Part shown: positions 1 to 11,700 of the stretch, one piece after another | Layout of the letters: every line of letters begins with the position of its first letter | Numbering within the stretch: position 1 is the first letter of the stretch | Source: Ypsolopha sequella | Taxonomy: Eukaryota > Arthropoda > Insecta > Lepidoptera > Ypsolophidae | Direction: 5' to 3' | DNA length: 64,000 bases | Assembly (NCBI GenBank): GCA_934047225.1 | Contig: OW203989.1 | Coordinates: forward strand, 19,443,977-19,507,976 | Position numbers and translations under genes: made by a program | The notes under the pieces: model-generated | Told to the model about the DNA's origin: nothing | Seen by the model: only the letters and a program-made list of their open reading frames with translations | Databases searched by the model: none

Positions 1-249
1 GTGTAACCATATTTGAAGAGCTTATTCAGTCAATGGTATAGAACAACTTTTACTATGGAGCCAAACCTGAAATCTCAAAAAAAAATCTGCCCTTCCATAC
101 ATTTCATACATTCCATACATTGCATTATTCTATGAAGCGAGTAATTTTTTTTTCGATATACAGGATTTGTTCCATCGTAAAAGTTGTTCTCAACCATTGG
201 CTGAATAAGCTCTTCGAATATGGTTACACCTTTCTGTTACACCTTGTAT
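1..249. mobile_element. MITE with long terminal inverted repeats (left end cut by window)
   Basis: The two halves are inverted copies: TGTAACCATATTTGAAGAGC at the left and its complement at 209-229, with GAACAACTTTTACTATGGAG near the left and the reverse near 180-195. The right end continues to TTCTGTTACACCTTGTAT. The same element is complete at 20481-20745, which shows that about 20 bases are missing at the left. No coding capacity. It sits in the intron following exon 4 of transporter copy 1. Confidence 0.75.
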
Positions 250-306
250 ATTGTGCTTTTAGTGTTGAGTTTTGACTTATTAATACTATTATGACAAATA
301 TCTCAC

Positions 307-3300
307 CCAAAATATACACCAAATAAATCCCAAGCTTCCGAAAATGTAATAAACATTTCTCCAGTCACCTCCATCGGCCATGATCACGCCAGAAAGGTAT
401 GAACCAAACATGTTCCCAATTTGAGCACCTCCAAAGACTATGGCTCCGAAACGAGACCTTTCAGAAGGTGGAATCCAGTGGGAAAGTGCCACTATGAATG
501 CTGGAGTGACCACACCCTGGAAAGTGAAAGTGTTTCCTTTTTTGGCAATATTTACGAAAACCATACTGATACATATATATATATACTCACGCCTGTCTCC
601 TAAAAGGGTAAGCAGAGACTAGAAATTTTTATCTGCTACGATCCTCACACACCTCTTTCACCTCTTCCACATGTATCAATCTATTCAAACAAGCTCTTCT
701 ATTTAGAGTACTTTTGACATTGCCTTTCTTCAGTAAAAGAAGTATCAGATAAAGAAATGAAAAATAGGTCACAACACCTCCCCTTCCTTATTTTCAAGAA
801 CTGCGGGCCGAAATTTTCATTTGGGCCTCAAGTACGTGTGTACTAAACGCGCGACTTGCTTTATACTAATGTGGCGGTTGGTACTAGTCGGGGCAGTGAC
901 TCACTTTGCACCGTCTCGCTAAATATAGTATACGTCTGTCTTCTCTGAGCATATCTTAATTCTCAAATCACACGCAAGTAGGTATTTCTTAAAGTTACTC
1001 TTATTATATTTTTTCATATTTAATATGGAAAATTGTATTAATCTGACTTACTTCACCTAATCCGCTAACAACTCTCATTATGAATAGGCCAACAGCATCA
1101 CCAACATTCAATGCCCAAGGTGTCAGCACCGTTGCAGCCGAAGTCACAAACAAGCCAATACCCAAAGTCCATTTACCACCAAATTTATCTGCCAGAAGGC
1201 CACCAGGTAAGTGGTTAATGGTAAATCCATAATAAAAAGCGCTAAGAAGCAAGCCTTGCGTTGATTCGTCCCAATCATAAAGTTTTTGCACCTAAAATAT
1301 AATGAGAATATTTTAGTTCGTTTTCTTCCAAGCACGATTTTCACATTGAAGTATGAAAATGAAAAAAATATGAAGGTAAAGACTGGATAATGGGTTGAGA
1401 TTAAGCGCTCCATTGTCATGCAAAAAGTTCAATTCCTGAGGATTTCTTTAATTCAATAAATTGTTAGTATTCGATAGATTCGATTGACGTTTCTTGGCGG
1501 AATATCATCTTCAATAAATTATACACAATTTCCTGTACTTTTGTTCCACAAATATTTATTTTTATTTTTCTTTAGGCGAGCGGTTTCTGTGACACATCCT
1601 CGGGCCAACAAATTATTAATTTTAATAGTAATGTAAGGAAACATCTATTTGATATTTCGATGTTTCGTTCGATGGATGTGTTATACGAAACAGGTCACCT
1701 AAAGAAAAATAAAAATACATATTTGTGGAATAAAAGTACAGGAAATTGTGTATAATTTGTTACATTGATGGAATTGAGTACTATCCTCAGAACAGCCGGG
1801 AAACAAAACCAAAATTTCAGATCTCCTGTGTAAATATAGTTTCGACATTTATAATAAAATTATAGCACTTGCGAACAAAAGCTCTTAGGTGGGTTTAAGA
1901 GTATTTAGGCACCAAAAACCAAATTAAAAGAACAATACAAGGTAACTAGAAAAATTTCCAATAGGCGGTTTTAAAGCAATATCAAAGTAAATTAAAATGT
2001 TTTATAACCTTTCATTTAAAAATGGAAAAAAAATGCATGTTGTTAATGGAACAGGCAAAGTATTCCAACAACGTACAGCATCAACTATAAAATACTTGCC
2101 ATAGAAAGTGGAAATGTGATTTGGTGTCTTTAGTATAAAACTCTCGGAAAACTGCGTCGATGAAAAACTCAAAAATTTGTCTAGAAACCCAAAACAGGAG
2201 AAGAAGGAATCGTTAAGTACCTTATATAAAGTAGCGAGTACGGCATGTAAAAGAACAAAAATGTGGGCTAGAAGCCCCCAAAAATTAATGAAATTGCGAA
2301 CTTGATCGAACTTGCAAAGGCTTGTAGACATGTACAGTACTACCACTTTTATAAATTATGTACATCGACAATATTCAAGATAAATAGCTGTTATTGCGTA
2401 AATACCAATTTAACTTCTTTAGCGCTTTTGGCTTTTAATCAGTAACATATTACCACTTTTATAAGTCACATCGAAAATATTCTATGATGCATGATGGTGT
2501 CATCTGATGGATTCTCGATGTAACTTATTAAAGTGGTAGTACTGTAGCAGCTTGAAGAAAATTGCTGAGCCATATGCCAAAGTTCGATGAAACAAGAAAA
2601 CAGATCTTGGTTGGGATCTATCTTACGGAAAAAAACAAAAAAAAGAAACTTTATTGAAGATATCAAACGTATCTGAAACACTCGATAAACGATTACATAA
2701 ATAAAGAGATAAAAAGAACTTTGATTATATTTAAGATACAAGGCGTGGGATTACCAGTGGAGTGCTTTGTGTCTAAAAGTTTCAACTTACATTATTAATA
2801 CTTATACTTGTTGTGTTCGAAACAAGGTCTTCATAACCGCTGTCTGGACAAGTTTCTCCAACAACTTCCTTCGATGGCGCAACATGAGAGACCATTTGCG
2901 TGATTGTCATGCTAAGTGTAATGCGCATGTTAAAACTGTTTGCCAACGCAAATAAACCCATAATGCCAAGGAAATAGCGCTGTGGTATAAATATCACTGC
3001 AAAAATATACAAAATGCATCAGTGACGCTGGCTTTCATAGGGAGTGGGCTCGTAAAGTTTTATCCAAAATATAAGTCCGATCGACAGTTTTTGTTTGCAC
3101 AGAAAAGTGCGGACCTGTTTCCGACAGTGGCTGAGTGTTTTACAATCTTTATTGAACTTTATTTGCAATTTTCAAATGGTAGAGTATTGATTGCTATGCA
3201 TTTATAGCTCTGTCACACTTACATGTTTCATATACCCTGACAGACAAGTACAACAGATCGTTCACAGTGAATTTACATCTACCTCTAAATCAAAATGGAC

Positions 3301-3815
3301 ATAGAATAGATGTCAAAGGTAAATAAACTGTGAGCGATCTGAACAAGCCATGTAAATTCATTGCGTCAAGACTCTTGGCGCGTGGATTGGTCAAAATTGG
3401 AACTAACGCCGCTATCCTAATAAAAACCCTTGCTTCACAGCTGTGCCCCCCTGTCAATGTCATCCACGCGCTAAAAGAGCCTTGTCGCACTGTATTTGAC
3501 GTTGCAATTGGTAGACCAAAGTTTCCCGGTACATCGGAAGGACCTATAAACATCGAAATGCCTATAAAACTTTACTTGAGGCACAAATGACGACTTCGTA
3601 GAGCGAGAAGTTTTCATGAAGATGTTTTTCTTCACCGTGCAGTAAGTAATGCATATAACTAAAAACTTACAAACAAACAATTTAAAAAAACTGGCATTCT
3701 GCCGAAAACGGAGCTTTCACCGCTAAATATTATTAAAAAGTACACTATAAATAAAAAAAAATTATAAAGCATACTTACTTTTTTTCAACAACCAATACCA
3801 CCCCTTGAGGATCAT
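307..3815 (-). CDS. SLC17-type MFS anion/phosphate transporter, copy 1 (5' part; 3' end outside window)
   Basis: Four coding exons are visible on the minus strand: 3815-3779, 2996-2791, 1291-1052 and 516-307, together exactly 231 codons in frame, each bounded by GT and AG. The first exon encodes MILKGWYWLLKK and ends in phase 1; the other junctions are phase 0. Exon 2 opens with IFIPQRYFLGIMGLFALANS (first membrane helix) and continues into a loop with NTT and other N-glycosylation-type sites, as in SLC17 proteins. Exon 3 carries DWDESTQG and LPGGLLADKFGGKW and ends in RVVSGLGE; exon 4 has the family box HWIPPSERSRFGAIVFGGAQ. SLC17 carriers move organic anions or phosphate across membranes; the substrate here cannot be told. 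Exons 5-8 should lie to the left of base 1. No stop or frameshift is seen, so the copy looks functional as far as visible. Confidence 0.85.
590..760. repeat. Probable dispersed lepidopteran repeat fragment
   Basis: The stretch CTCACGCCTGTCTCCTAAAA followed by GGGTAAGCAGAGAC and a pyrimidine-rich CACACACCTCTTTCACCTCT run reads like a repeat often seen in moth genomes. This is recognition from memory; no second copy was found in the window. It lies in the intron between exons 3 and 4 of copy 1. Confidence 0.35.
1518..1756. repeat. Foldback element, arms of 62 bp
   Basis: The arm 1518-1579 (starting ATTATACACAATTTCCTGTA) is the near-perfect reverse complement of 1695-1756, with about three differences. 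A 115 bp spacer separates them. No ORF. It lies in the intron between exons 2 and 3 of copy 1. Confidence 0.7.
2335..2544. mobile_element. Tc1/mariner-type MITE flanked by TA
   Basis: Ends are CAGTACTACCACTTTTATAA at the left and its complement at the right, continuing into ACATCGA on both sides, with TA at 2333-2334 and 2545-2546 as target duplication. A third internal copy of the end motif lies at about 2451-2475. No coding capacity; superfamily inferred from the TA duplication. Confidence 0.65.
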
Positions 3816-3904
3816 GATGTCGCGTACCTTATGGAGTTCTGAAGAAATATACCAAATTGGAAATATGATAAAAGAAATACAGATCTTTAAGGAAATTGAC
3901 TGCA

Positions 3905-4370
3905 CAAAGAAATGAAGAAAAACTAAATGTGGTATGAGATACGGATAAGGATGAAGGTAATTTTAAAGCCAAAATAAAACTGGGCAAGTGTGAGTTAGGC
4001 TTGCACACCGAGGTTTCGTGCACGCCAATAATTGTGTTTTTTCGCTATATTTACATGTTTCTCTTTATTACAGTAAAATTGTTAACTAACGCTTCCAAAC
4101 CATCAAACTTCCGAGGGCAAAAATAACCATGGCATACCCCAATAATTTCTTTTTTGACACCTTGATCTAGGAGCAAGAACGATTTGTAACTATTTCAAAT
4201 TGAGAGCTTTATCCAGTCCAGTGAAAAATGTGACAGTGAACAGACGGCTAAACTAAAATTCTGTAAGGGTTTTGTTTTTTTATTCAATGAGTACAGTACC
4301 CTAATAAAAGACTGCATAAGATTATACAGAGATAGTAGCAGCAAATATAACGTGACATTGTACAAGTTTA
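3905..4370 (+). repeat. Old copy of the GGCCAAGTGCGAGTC repeat with flanks, duplicated at 24.5 kb
   Basis: Between about 3981 (TGGGCAAGTGTGAGTTAGGC) and 4305 (GTACAGTACCCTAA) this is a diverged copy of the lepidopteran repeat whose other copies lie at 9827, 21027, 24589 and 27841. Similarity to 24505-24960 extends beyond both ends of the repeat, so the whole locus, not just the repeat, was duplicated. It starts 90 bases upstream of the first exon of transporter copy 1. Confidence 0.6.
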
Positions 4371-4475
4371 CCACACTTTTGGTCCTCTATTAATAAGTAT
4401 TCATATTGCTCCAAAGCAGCTCGCTGGAGGTCATAAGTCATAACTCTGTACCTACCATTGCTTTCACTGTTTGCA

Positions 4476-5478
4476 ATACAGGATGGAAAAAATTTAAGGA
4501 CCCTGGAGGGGAACTACCTTAAATCCTTTAGTTAGCTCATTTTACTAAAACGAAACATTCCTTTATTTTTTAAAAGAAACAAAACTGCATTCAGAGATAT
4601 TCTGAAATCCTCTTGTCTCAAACAATCGAACAAACTAAAAATTAAAAAAATAAACCCTCGCTATTTTATTATACGAATCGCTAGGATGATTGTTCAGGAT
4701 AAAATTTGTCTAAAAAACATTTGGTCTTACACTCATCTGTTGTACGAGATACTCATGAAATTAAATATTTATTATAAGTTCTTTATTAACAATACCTAGT
4801 ACTGGCTAGTACTGTTCACTTGTAACAAGTAAATGACACGTTATAATTTTCTTATCTCTCTTACATCCAAAGACATCGTATGAAGTACAATCTTGCTAAT
4901 GTTATTTATCTTAAGTACCTTGTTGAAGACTTCAATAACAAAATCGTTAAATGGTAATAATAAATCTATGCGCAGCACAATTCCTTCTTGCACTAGGCAA
5001 ACTGACGAAAAGTTTAAAAAGAATTAACAAATTTGAAGCTCGGACGACAACTTTCAACTTCAAATTTCAAATTTTGTTTTGTTTTGCTTTCATTCCGTGC
5101 TGTCATTGTGTAATAATGGCGTATCATTATTACTTTACAAGTGAACAGTACTAGGTATTGTTATTAAATAACTTGTAATAAATATTAAATTTCATGGGTA
5201 TCTCGTACAACAGATGAGTTTAAGACTAAAATGTTTATTAGACAAATTTTATCCTGAACAATAATCCTACCGATTCGTATAATAAAATAGCGAGGGTTTA
5301 TTTTTTTAATTTTTAGTTGGTTCCGTTCCCGGGTGAGACAAGCAAATTTTAGAAGATCTTTGAATGCAGTTTTGTTTCTTTTAAAAAATAAAGGAATGTT
5401 TTATTTCAGTAAAATGAGCTAACTAAAGGATTTAAGGTAGTTCCCCTCCAGGGCCCCTAAATTTTTTCCACCCTGTAT
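4476..5478. mobile_element. Foldback DNA element, arms of about 350 bp
   Basis: Ends read ATACAGGATGGAAAAAATTT and its complement (ending CCACCCTGTAT at 5478). The arms, about 4476-4827 and 5135-5478, match over almost their full length and share the interior block ATTTATTATACGAATCG. The loop of some 300 bp has only short ORFs. Superfamily not recognised. It fills the space between transporter copies 1 and 2. Confidence 0.7.
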
Positions 5479-5761
5479 ATTCTTGTGCCGTGCGTGGTTT
5501 TGATTACATGTAATTATTATGTTTTGAGCCATTGTAATGAATACATTCACTTAAAAATATTCATCCTTCAAATTTGTTTAGCTCTTTAGCTCAAAATGAA
5601 TTTTGGAATCAGTATACTCAATGTACAATGAACTAAGATCTTAATACTGGTGCAAACCACCCATTTTGGCACACTGTAGTAGCTTTGGCATGCAGTCTAA
5701 CTAATTACTAACGCAACACAAATAAAAAGCACCAGAGTAACATAAAACTATAAGTGTTATA

Positions 5762-5767
5762 TTTATT
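5762..5767 (-). terminator. Poly(A) signal directly after the stop of copy 2
   Basis: AATAAA on the minus strand starts one base after the TGA stop (5770-5768), so stop and signal are all but fused (TGAAATAAA). If used, the 3' UTR would be only some 10-30 bases. A further signal downstream cannot be excluded. Confidence 0.4.
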
Positions 5768-8700
5768 TCAGTCTGCAGCAACAGGCGAATGGTCATGCTT
5801 CGGGTGGACGATTTTCTTTTTGACGACTTTTCTTTCGAGGTCTTGAGGATTTTTCTCAAAAGGCCCATGTTTCCAGCCTGGAGGGTAGCCGTATTTGTCC
5901 ACATCGTCCCACCATTGCTGCTCTCCTGATCCCCATATGACATAGATGAGGTTAGTGCCAACTAAGGCTGCGAGGATTATCCAGAAGGCCAATCGCCATT
6001 GTTGTATGGTTTGCTGAAAAAAAATAGAAGCAAGGCTTGAAGCAATTGAAGCATAATATTCAATTGTCAATAGACAGGAACCTTGTCAAAATGAATTTTG
6101 ATAATATTTGTTTGGAAAAAGAGAAAAAATATAATTATGCTGTTTATAACTAACTACGTAATTTTGAAAATAAAAATTCATTAATTTCTTTCAAGCCAGT
6201 TGCGATCGTAAGAATATTAAAAGTTCCAAAAGCGAAAGATTTCGCAATAAATCATATAATTGTGATTTAAAATACCATGTAATACATTCAATATTAATTA
6301 AATTAAACAATAAATGTGTTTGTTTTAATCCCATCTCCATATATACTGGGTGTTAGAGAAGCTGGAAATTGACGATAGTACTCGTTTATACGAACAACTT
6401 TTTCTAGGAAGCCAATACTCGAATCGCAAAAAAAAATTTGCTATCCTATAGCTGCCCCATCAAAATTGTATAAATTTTTTTTTTTACAAAAAATTGTACG
6501 TATGGTTTATTACTATCGCCAGTTTTCGGCTTGCGCAACATCATATCAACACTCAGTATATATAAAAAATACCCCGACTGACTGACTCACCGACTGATCT
6601 ATCAATGCCTACACCAAACGATTAGACCTAGGAAAATAAAATTTGACCTGTAGTAGGTTCCGTGTACAATGCGTTTAGAATAAGAATAGGATCAACCGTA
6701 CACCATTTTGTTGTCGCCCTCTCTCACGCCATTGCTAGACAGAGTGAAAGAGAGATACGGCTAGCGAGTGAAATTAGCCGAAAGCCCATCCTATTTTTAA
6801 TCTAATCGCATAGTATAATGTTGGTATCCGCTAATAAGGGATTTAAAGAAATTCTCCCACACGGCGCCATACATATGAGAGCGACTGTCAAATAACTTAC
6901 ATCTGGTGTCAACAATCCAACGAGGTACGGTGTTATAATACCAGACACTGCTGCCAGGCCGTTTGAAAACGCGGAGCAAGTCCCAGCGTAATTTGGTGCA
7001 ATATCCATGGGATTAATTTTGACACTGCTATAGAAACCTGCCATAAAGGTCATGGCAGCTATGAAGAAGCCAACAGCCGCAATGCGATCACAACCCGCGT
7101 ATGAGGCTAGCAGCATAAATATGCCCGGAATAGTGGCAGCTGGAAATAGATTATTCATATTAAATACAGATATTGAGGGCATACAGATTTTGTTGTGTCA
7201 ATAAAATTTATATTCAAAGTACGACTACACAAACGTAATGCCTTAATCTGAAAATTATTTTATTTTGATTGCTCTGTGACTGTTAAGCCAAATTAATAAT
7301 ATATTTTATACTACACCTGCTCGGAAAGTACCTTCTTTCTTTGTTAAAAACGATGCAGAAAATACGTCATTACTGTCATACAAATATGCGGGCGGCAAAA
7401 GTGTATGAAAATTCATTGTTAACGTGCTTGAGCGGGCAGAAAAAGTATATGCAAATCCATTGTTAATGTGCTGTTTTTTTTTTTAAATAACATAAAGAAT
7501 GAGCAAGTGGCTAAGTGGCCAGTATTATTTTGCGAACTCGTACATAAAACTGGAAAAATGATACTGGCCACTTGCTTTTCCTGCACATAAAAAAAAATAA
7601 GAAGGAAATAAAAGGTTGGAAAAAGGGCGCGAAGACGTGATGGCGTCGTTGTTTTGTTTTATTGAAAAAATATTGCATTTTGTGTGTTTTGATCAACAAT
7701 AGTGATAGGATATTGTGAATTAAAATCGCCGTAACCTGTGTAGTGTGTTGTTCAATGGAACAAAAGTGCGGGCTGTGCCTTTTCGTGTGTTTTTTCTAAC
7801 CCTGTTGTATTTGCGTTATAAGGCTATCATTATAGCGGAAATGACAGGACAGTGACTTAGACAGGACAGACCTTTCAGATGATCCTCAACAGAAGAGGAT
7901 AGTGCATATAAACATAAAAAACTATAACGTCAAACATGGCTGTATGGGCTAAGATCCCTTTGCCTTTCCACTTAGTGGGAAAATGAAAAAAAAAAAGGAA
8001 ATAAAAACTGACAATCGCACGCGAGTCAGTCGGTTTCTTTTTTGTATCTTGATTAAAAGTAAAATGATACTATTTCCTCGCAGGTGTAGTATAAAGCACT
8101 ATGTATCACTCGGGAGCAAGTGCGATTCCTTTCTTCCCTCGGTGAACAATGTACTATATCATCCCATCTATTCGAAAAACGATGATTGGTTCTTCAAAAA
8201 GTGAGAACAAAGTAGGTCTTTTCTGCAAGAGACTTTCATAGAGCAATAATGAGTTTTGAATTTGGAACATGAATGTTGTTCCAGGCGCTTAAAATATTAA
8301 GCAATAGCCAAATAGGTACTTTCTAAAGCCTACTCCTCTTTTATGGCCAAACCAGAAATATTGAAAAAATGTATTATGGATAATCAACTCTAGGACAACA
8401 TATGCAACATAATATTATTATGCTCCCTTGTGATACAATCTACTATTTCATCCCATCTATTCGAAAAGAGGCGAAGGGTTCCTCGATAAGTGCGAGCAAA
8501 ATGGGTCATTCTGGCGCACTTAATAATAGTGACGAAATGACTTTTGAATTTTGAACACTATTTAATTAAAGTAGACTATGCACTAAGAGAATAAAGCAGT
8601 GTCTTACGTCACGGGCGGCATATTGAACCCTGAGCGTAACGAGGGACTCTAGAGTTAACTCCTGAGCGTAGCGAGGGAGTTATATAGAGACCTGAGTAAA

Positions 8701-11700
8701 GCGAGGGGTTCAAGCTGCCCAAGACAAAGACAGGCTTTATTCCAGAGGAGCATACTCTACTTTTACACCTTCTGCGAGACAATAAATAGCTCGACATTTT
8801 TTATCAACATTAATAATTCAATAAAATTCACTGACAATCACAGCACCAAACACCGTCTTTTGTTTCACATTCTTTGTAAACGCTTTTTTTCTTTTTGTTG
8901 AATTCTGCTTATGGTGGCCAGTTCGATTTTCGAACAAACCTCTTTACAATCCCATATGGGCATTTGTTTTCCACGAGTTTCCACACGAATTTGACGTTCC
9001 AAATTTAAATCACTTTAATCCCTAGGGATTTTCATATAACTTAATATCCCTTGAGATATAATGCGTTACTTTACGTTGAGGTTGCATGATATGTAACTGG
9101 ACATTGTCGAGCAGGTGGTGTGAAAAAACGTTTTAACGCTTCGATAAAGTCCTGGCCGGTAATAAAAAGAACGAGCCTATACCGACGTGGCGTGGAGCTT
9201 CTTATTCGTTTTTTTATTAGGTACTCACAAATTGAATAAAATATGAGTTCTAGCAGCGAAAATTGAGTATTAACACCAAAAACTTTTCTCATAGAGGGGG
9301 ATGAAAAGCAGAGTGTGCCATACGGTACCAAAATTATTTAACCTCTAGCGACGTATTTGAATCCCTCGCTACGCTTAGGATTCTACTCCAGAATCCTTCG
9401 CTTCTCTCTGGATTCATACAATCGCTCCCGCCTTAAATACATTATTTTGATCCCTTGTGACACAATCTATTATATATCGCCGAAGAACTTTTGAAATCTT
9501 TGTACATCGCACAAAGCAAACTTTACGTTTGATATTGTGTATCGTTATTAACTTTACGGTCAAGTCAGCTTTGCTAAAAATAATTTGAAACTCACAAATC
9601 GTAGTGTAGATTTTCCTCCCCGTTCCAATGCTGTGCCATTTCTTCCTTATACATAAGTCACAAATAAAAGCAAATATAAAACTAAATATGTACATGGCTA
9701 TGTAAGGCAAGGCCGCCAATAAACCGGTATCCTTAATATTGAATTTCAAAACATCCGAAAAATACTTTGGCAAATCGGTGATCATTGTAAAGTATCCCCA
9801 GTCGTGGCCAACCTGCAAAAAAAAAACGGTCAAGTGCAAGTCAGACTCGCGCACATAGGGTTCCATAATTCAAAAGTTTTGGGAATTTTGTCAATTTGTT
9901 TTCGTGAATTTCCCAACCGCTATATTTTTCCTGTAGTCTTTATATAAGCACATATTACAATGATTTTTTCATATTTTTTGGTCCACCAGCTTTGCAGATA
10001 AGAGGCATACATTTTTTGTGTTCGTTCGAGTATCTCTCTAAATAGATGCAAGTAAATATAGCCAATATATATAATTTTACAATAAGCTTTTTAAACCTAC
10101 AATTTGATATCCATATTGTACTTATATATATATAATTTTTTTTTTGTGTACTCATTTGTGTTCAACTTTTTTTTAATCGCTATAGTTTTCCTGTAATTGG
10201 CCAATTATGGCCTATGATCGACATTTTTTAAATATTTTTCGGTCCACCAGTTTCGAAAATAAACATACATTCATTTGTGGTTTTTCAAAGATTTCTCGAA
10301 ATCAGTGCCAGTTAATGTAGTTAAAGTATATATTTTTACAATCAGCTTTTTAATATCTACAATTTGATACCCATTTTGTGTTTAACGATAATTTTGTTTT
10401 TTTTTTCTCTCTTTTGTGTTGGAAATTTTGTAAAAATATTCAAATATTTTAGTCATTGGTGCACGCCCGACCGAGGATCGAACCTGGATCTCAACATTGA
10501 GAGGCCAGCGTTCTACCCCTAAGCTACCGCTGCTTAGTCTAAAAATAATGCTGATAGTGTACTCACAGCAGCCAACATAAGAGCCCAGAGAGGTTTTGAT
10601 CTCAGGATAGCCTTGAAGGGAACAGGGTCAAGTTTCTTGTGAAGTCCCGAAGCAGCTATCGAATGGTTGAGGAAACTCTTCTCTTCTTCGGAAATGAACG
10701 GATGGGAGTTGGGTGTGTTGTGGCAAAGAACCATCTGAAAAATGTTCGAAGCGGAAGAAGTGTGTCAGGATTGTTTCAAATGGAGAATTTAAAAACAAAT
10801 TACAAATAGCTTTCGTTACAAATCAAATTTAGATAAATATTAATACAGATTTTTAAGGCTTTAATTTTAGTTTAAGTGCTGTCAAAGCTTACTTTTCCTC
10901 ATTGCAAATTGGTCCTTAGGTTTTAGGAACTGAAGTTAAATTACTTTGGAAAATATTAAGTTTTGACAGCACCATAAGCAAATAATTTATCAATGTTTTA
11001 AAAACACAATCGGCAAAACATAAAATAATATTTAGACATTTTTTAAAAACGTGTTGTTTATTGATTAACTTGTATTTGGTTTATAGGTAATAGTTCTGCA
11101 AGGTTTTATGCAAGTAGGTACTAAAGGTAACAAAAAAAACACCTTTATTATGCAAGTACTCGTATTATTTTCCTATCCTCCGACCTGACATGTTATTTTA
11201 TTTTTATATCGAATACTTTTTCCCAAGCTTGATACATTTTAATAGTTACTGACCTTACACAAAGTATGTAGATAGAGATACACAGTTTTGTGATAACAAA
11301 GAAGAGGGATCAGTTATTTATTACTTACTGTCATGACATTGAGGATTGGCATGTTGGTAAGTACGTCGTTGCTTTTTATCACAGGCAGCTTATCGAGAGT
11401 AGGTGAAGGAAAAAGGGTGGATTTTAGCGGAATCGAGGTGAGTGGCGACACCACGGACCCTACCTCCAGGGGACACTATCACACATGCGCTTACACACAC
11501 ACATACACACAGCAACACAACCCCCGGCTCTGCGCTTACTTTAACCAGCAAGAGCGGAACCTATGCTCCAGGTTGGAAGTGTAAAATGTCATAACGCCGG
11601 GGGCACTTGACTACTTAAGGATCTTGCGCCCCGCAGACTCACCTCTCGACAACCTTAGCTGCTTACTCAGTGTTGCCCCCTGGCCGCCCCATGGTGGCTA

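Noticed and set aside
5768..6070. 100 aa minus ORF starting upstream of exon 8 of copy 2
   Set aside because: The first part is intron read-through; the AG at 6015-6014 and the match to copy 3 set the exon border at 6013.
7380..7900. Hairpin-like GCAAGTGGCTAAGTGGCCAG and ACTGGCCACTTGC as a regulatory element
   Set aside because: Short and imperfect, no partner copy and no gene nearby apart from the intron host.
10455..10535. Possible tRNA gene (minus strand, B-box GGTTCGATCC)
   Set aside because: The ends cannot form an acceptor stem and the sequence runs into a non-tRNA 3' part; best read as a SINE head.
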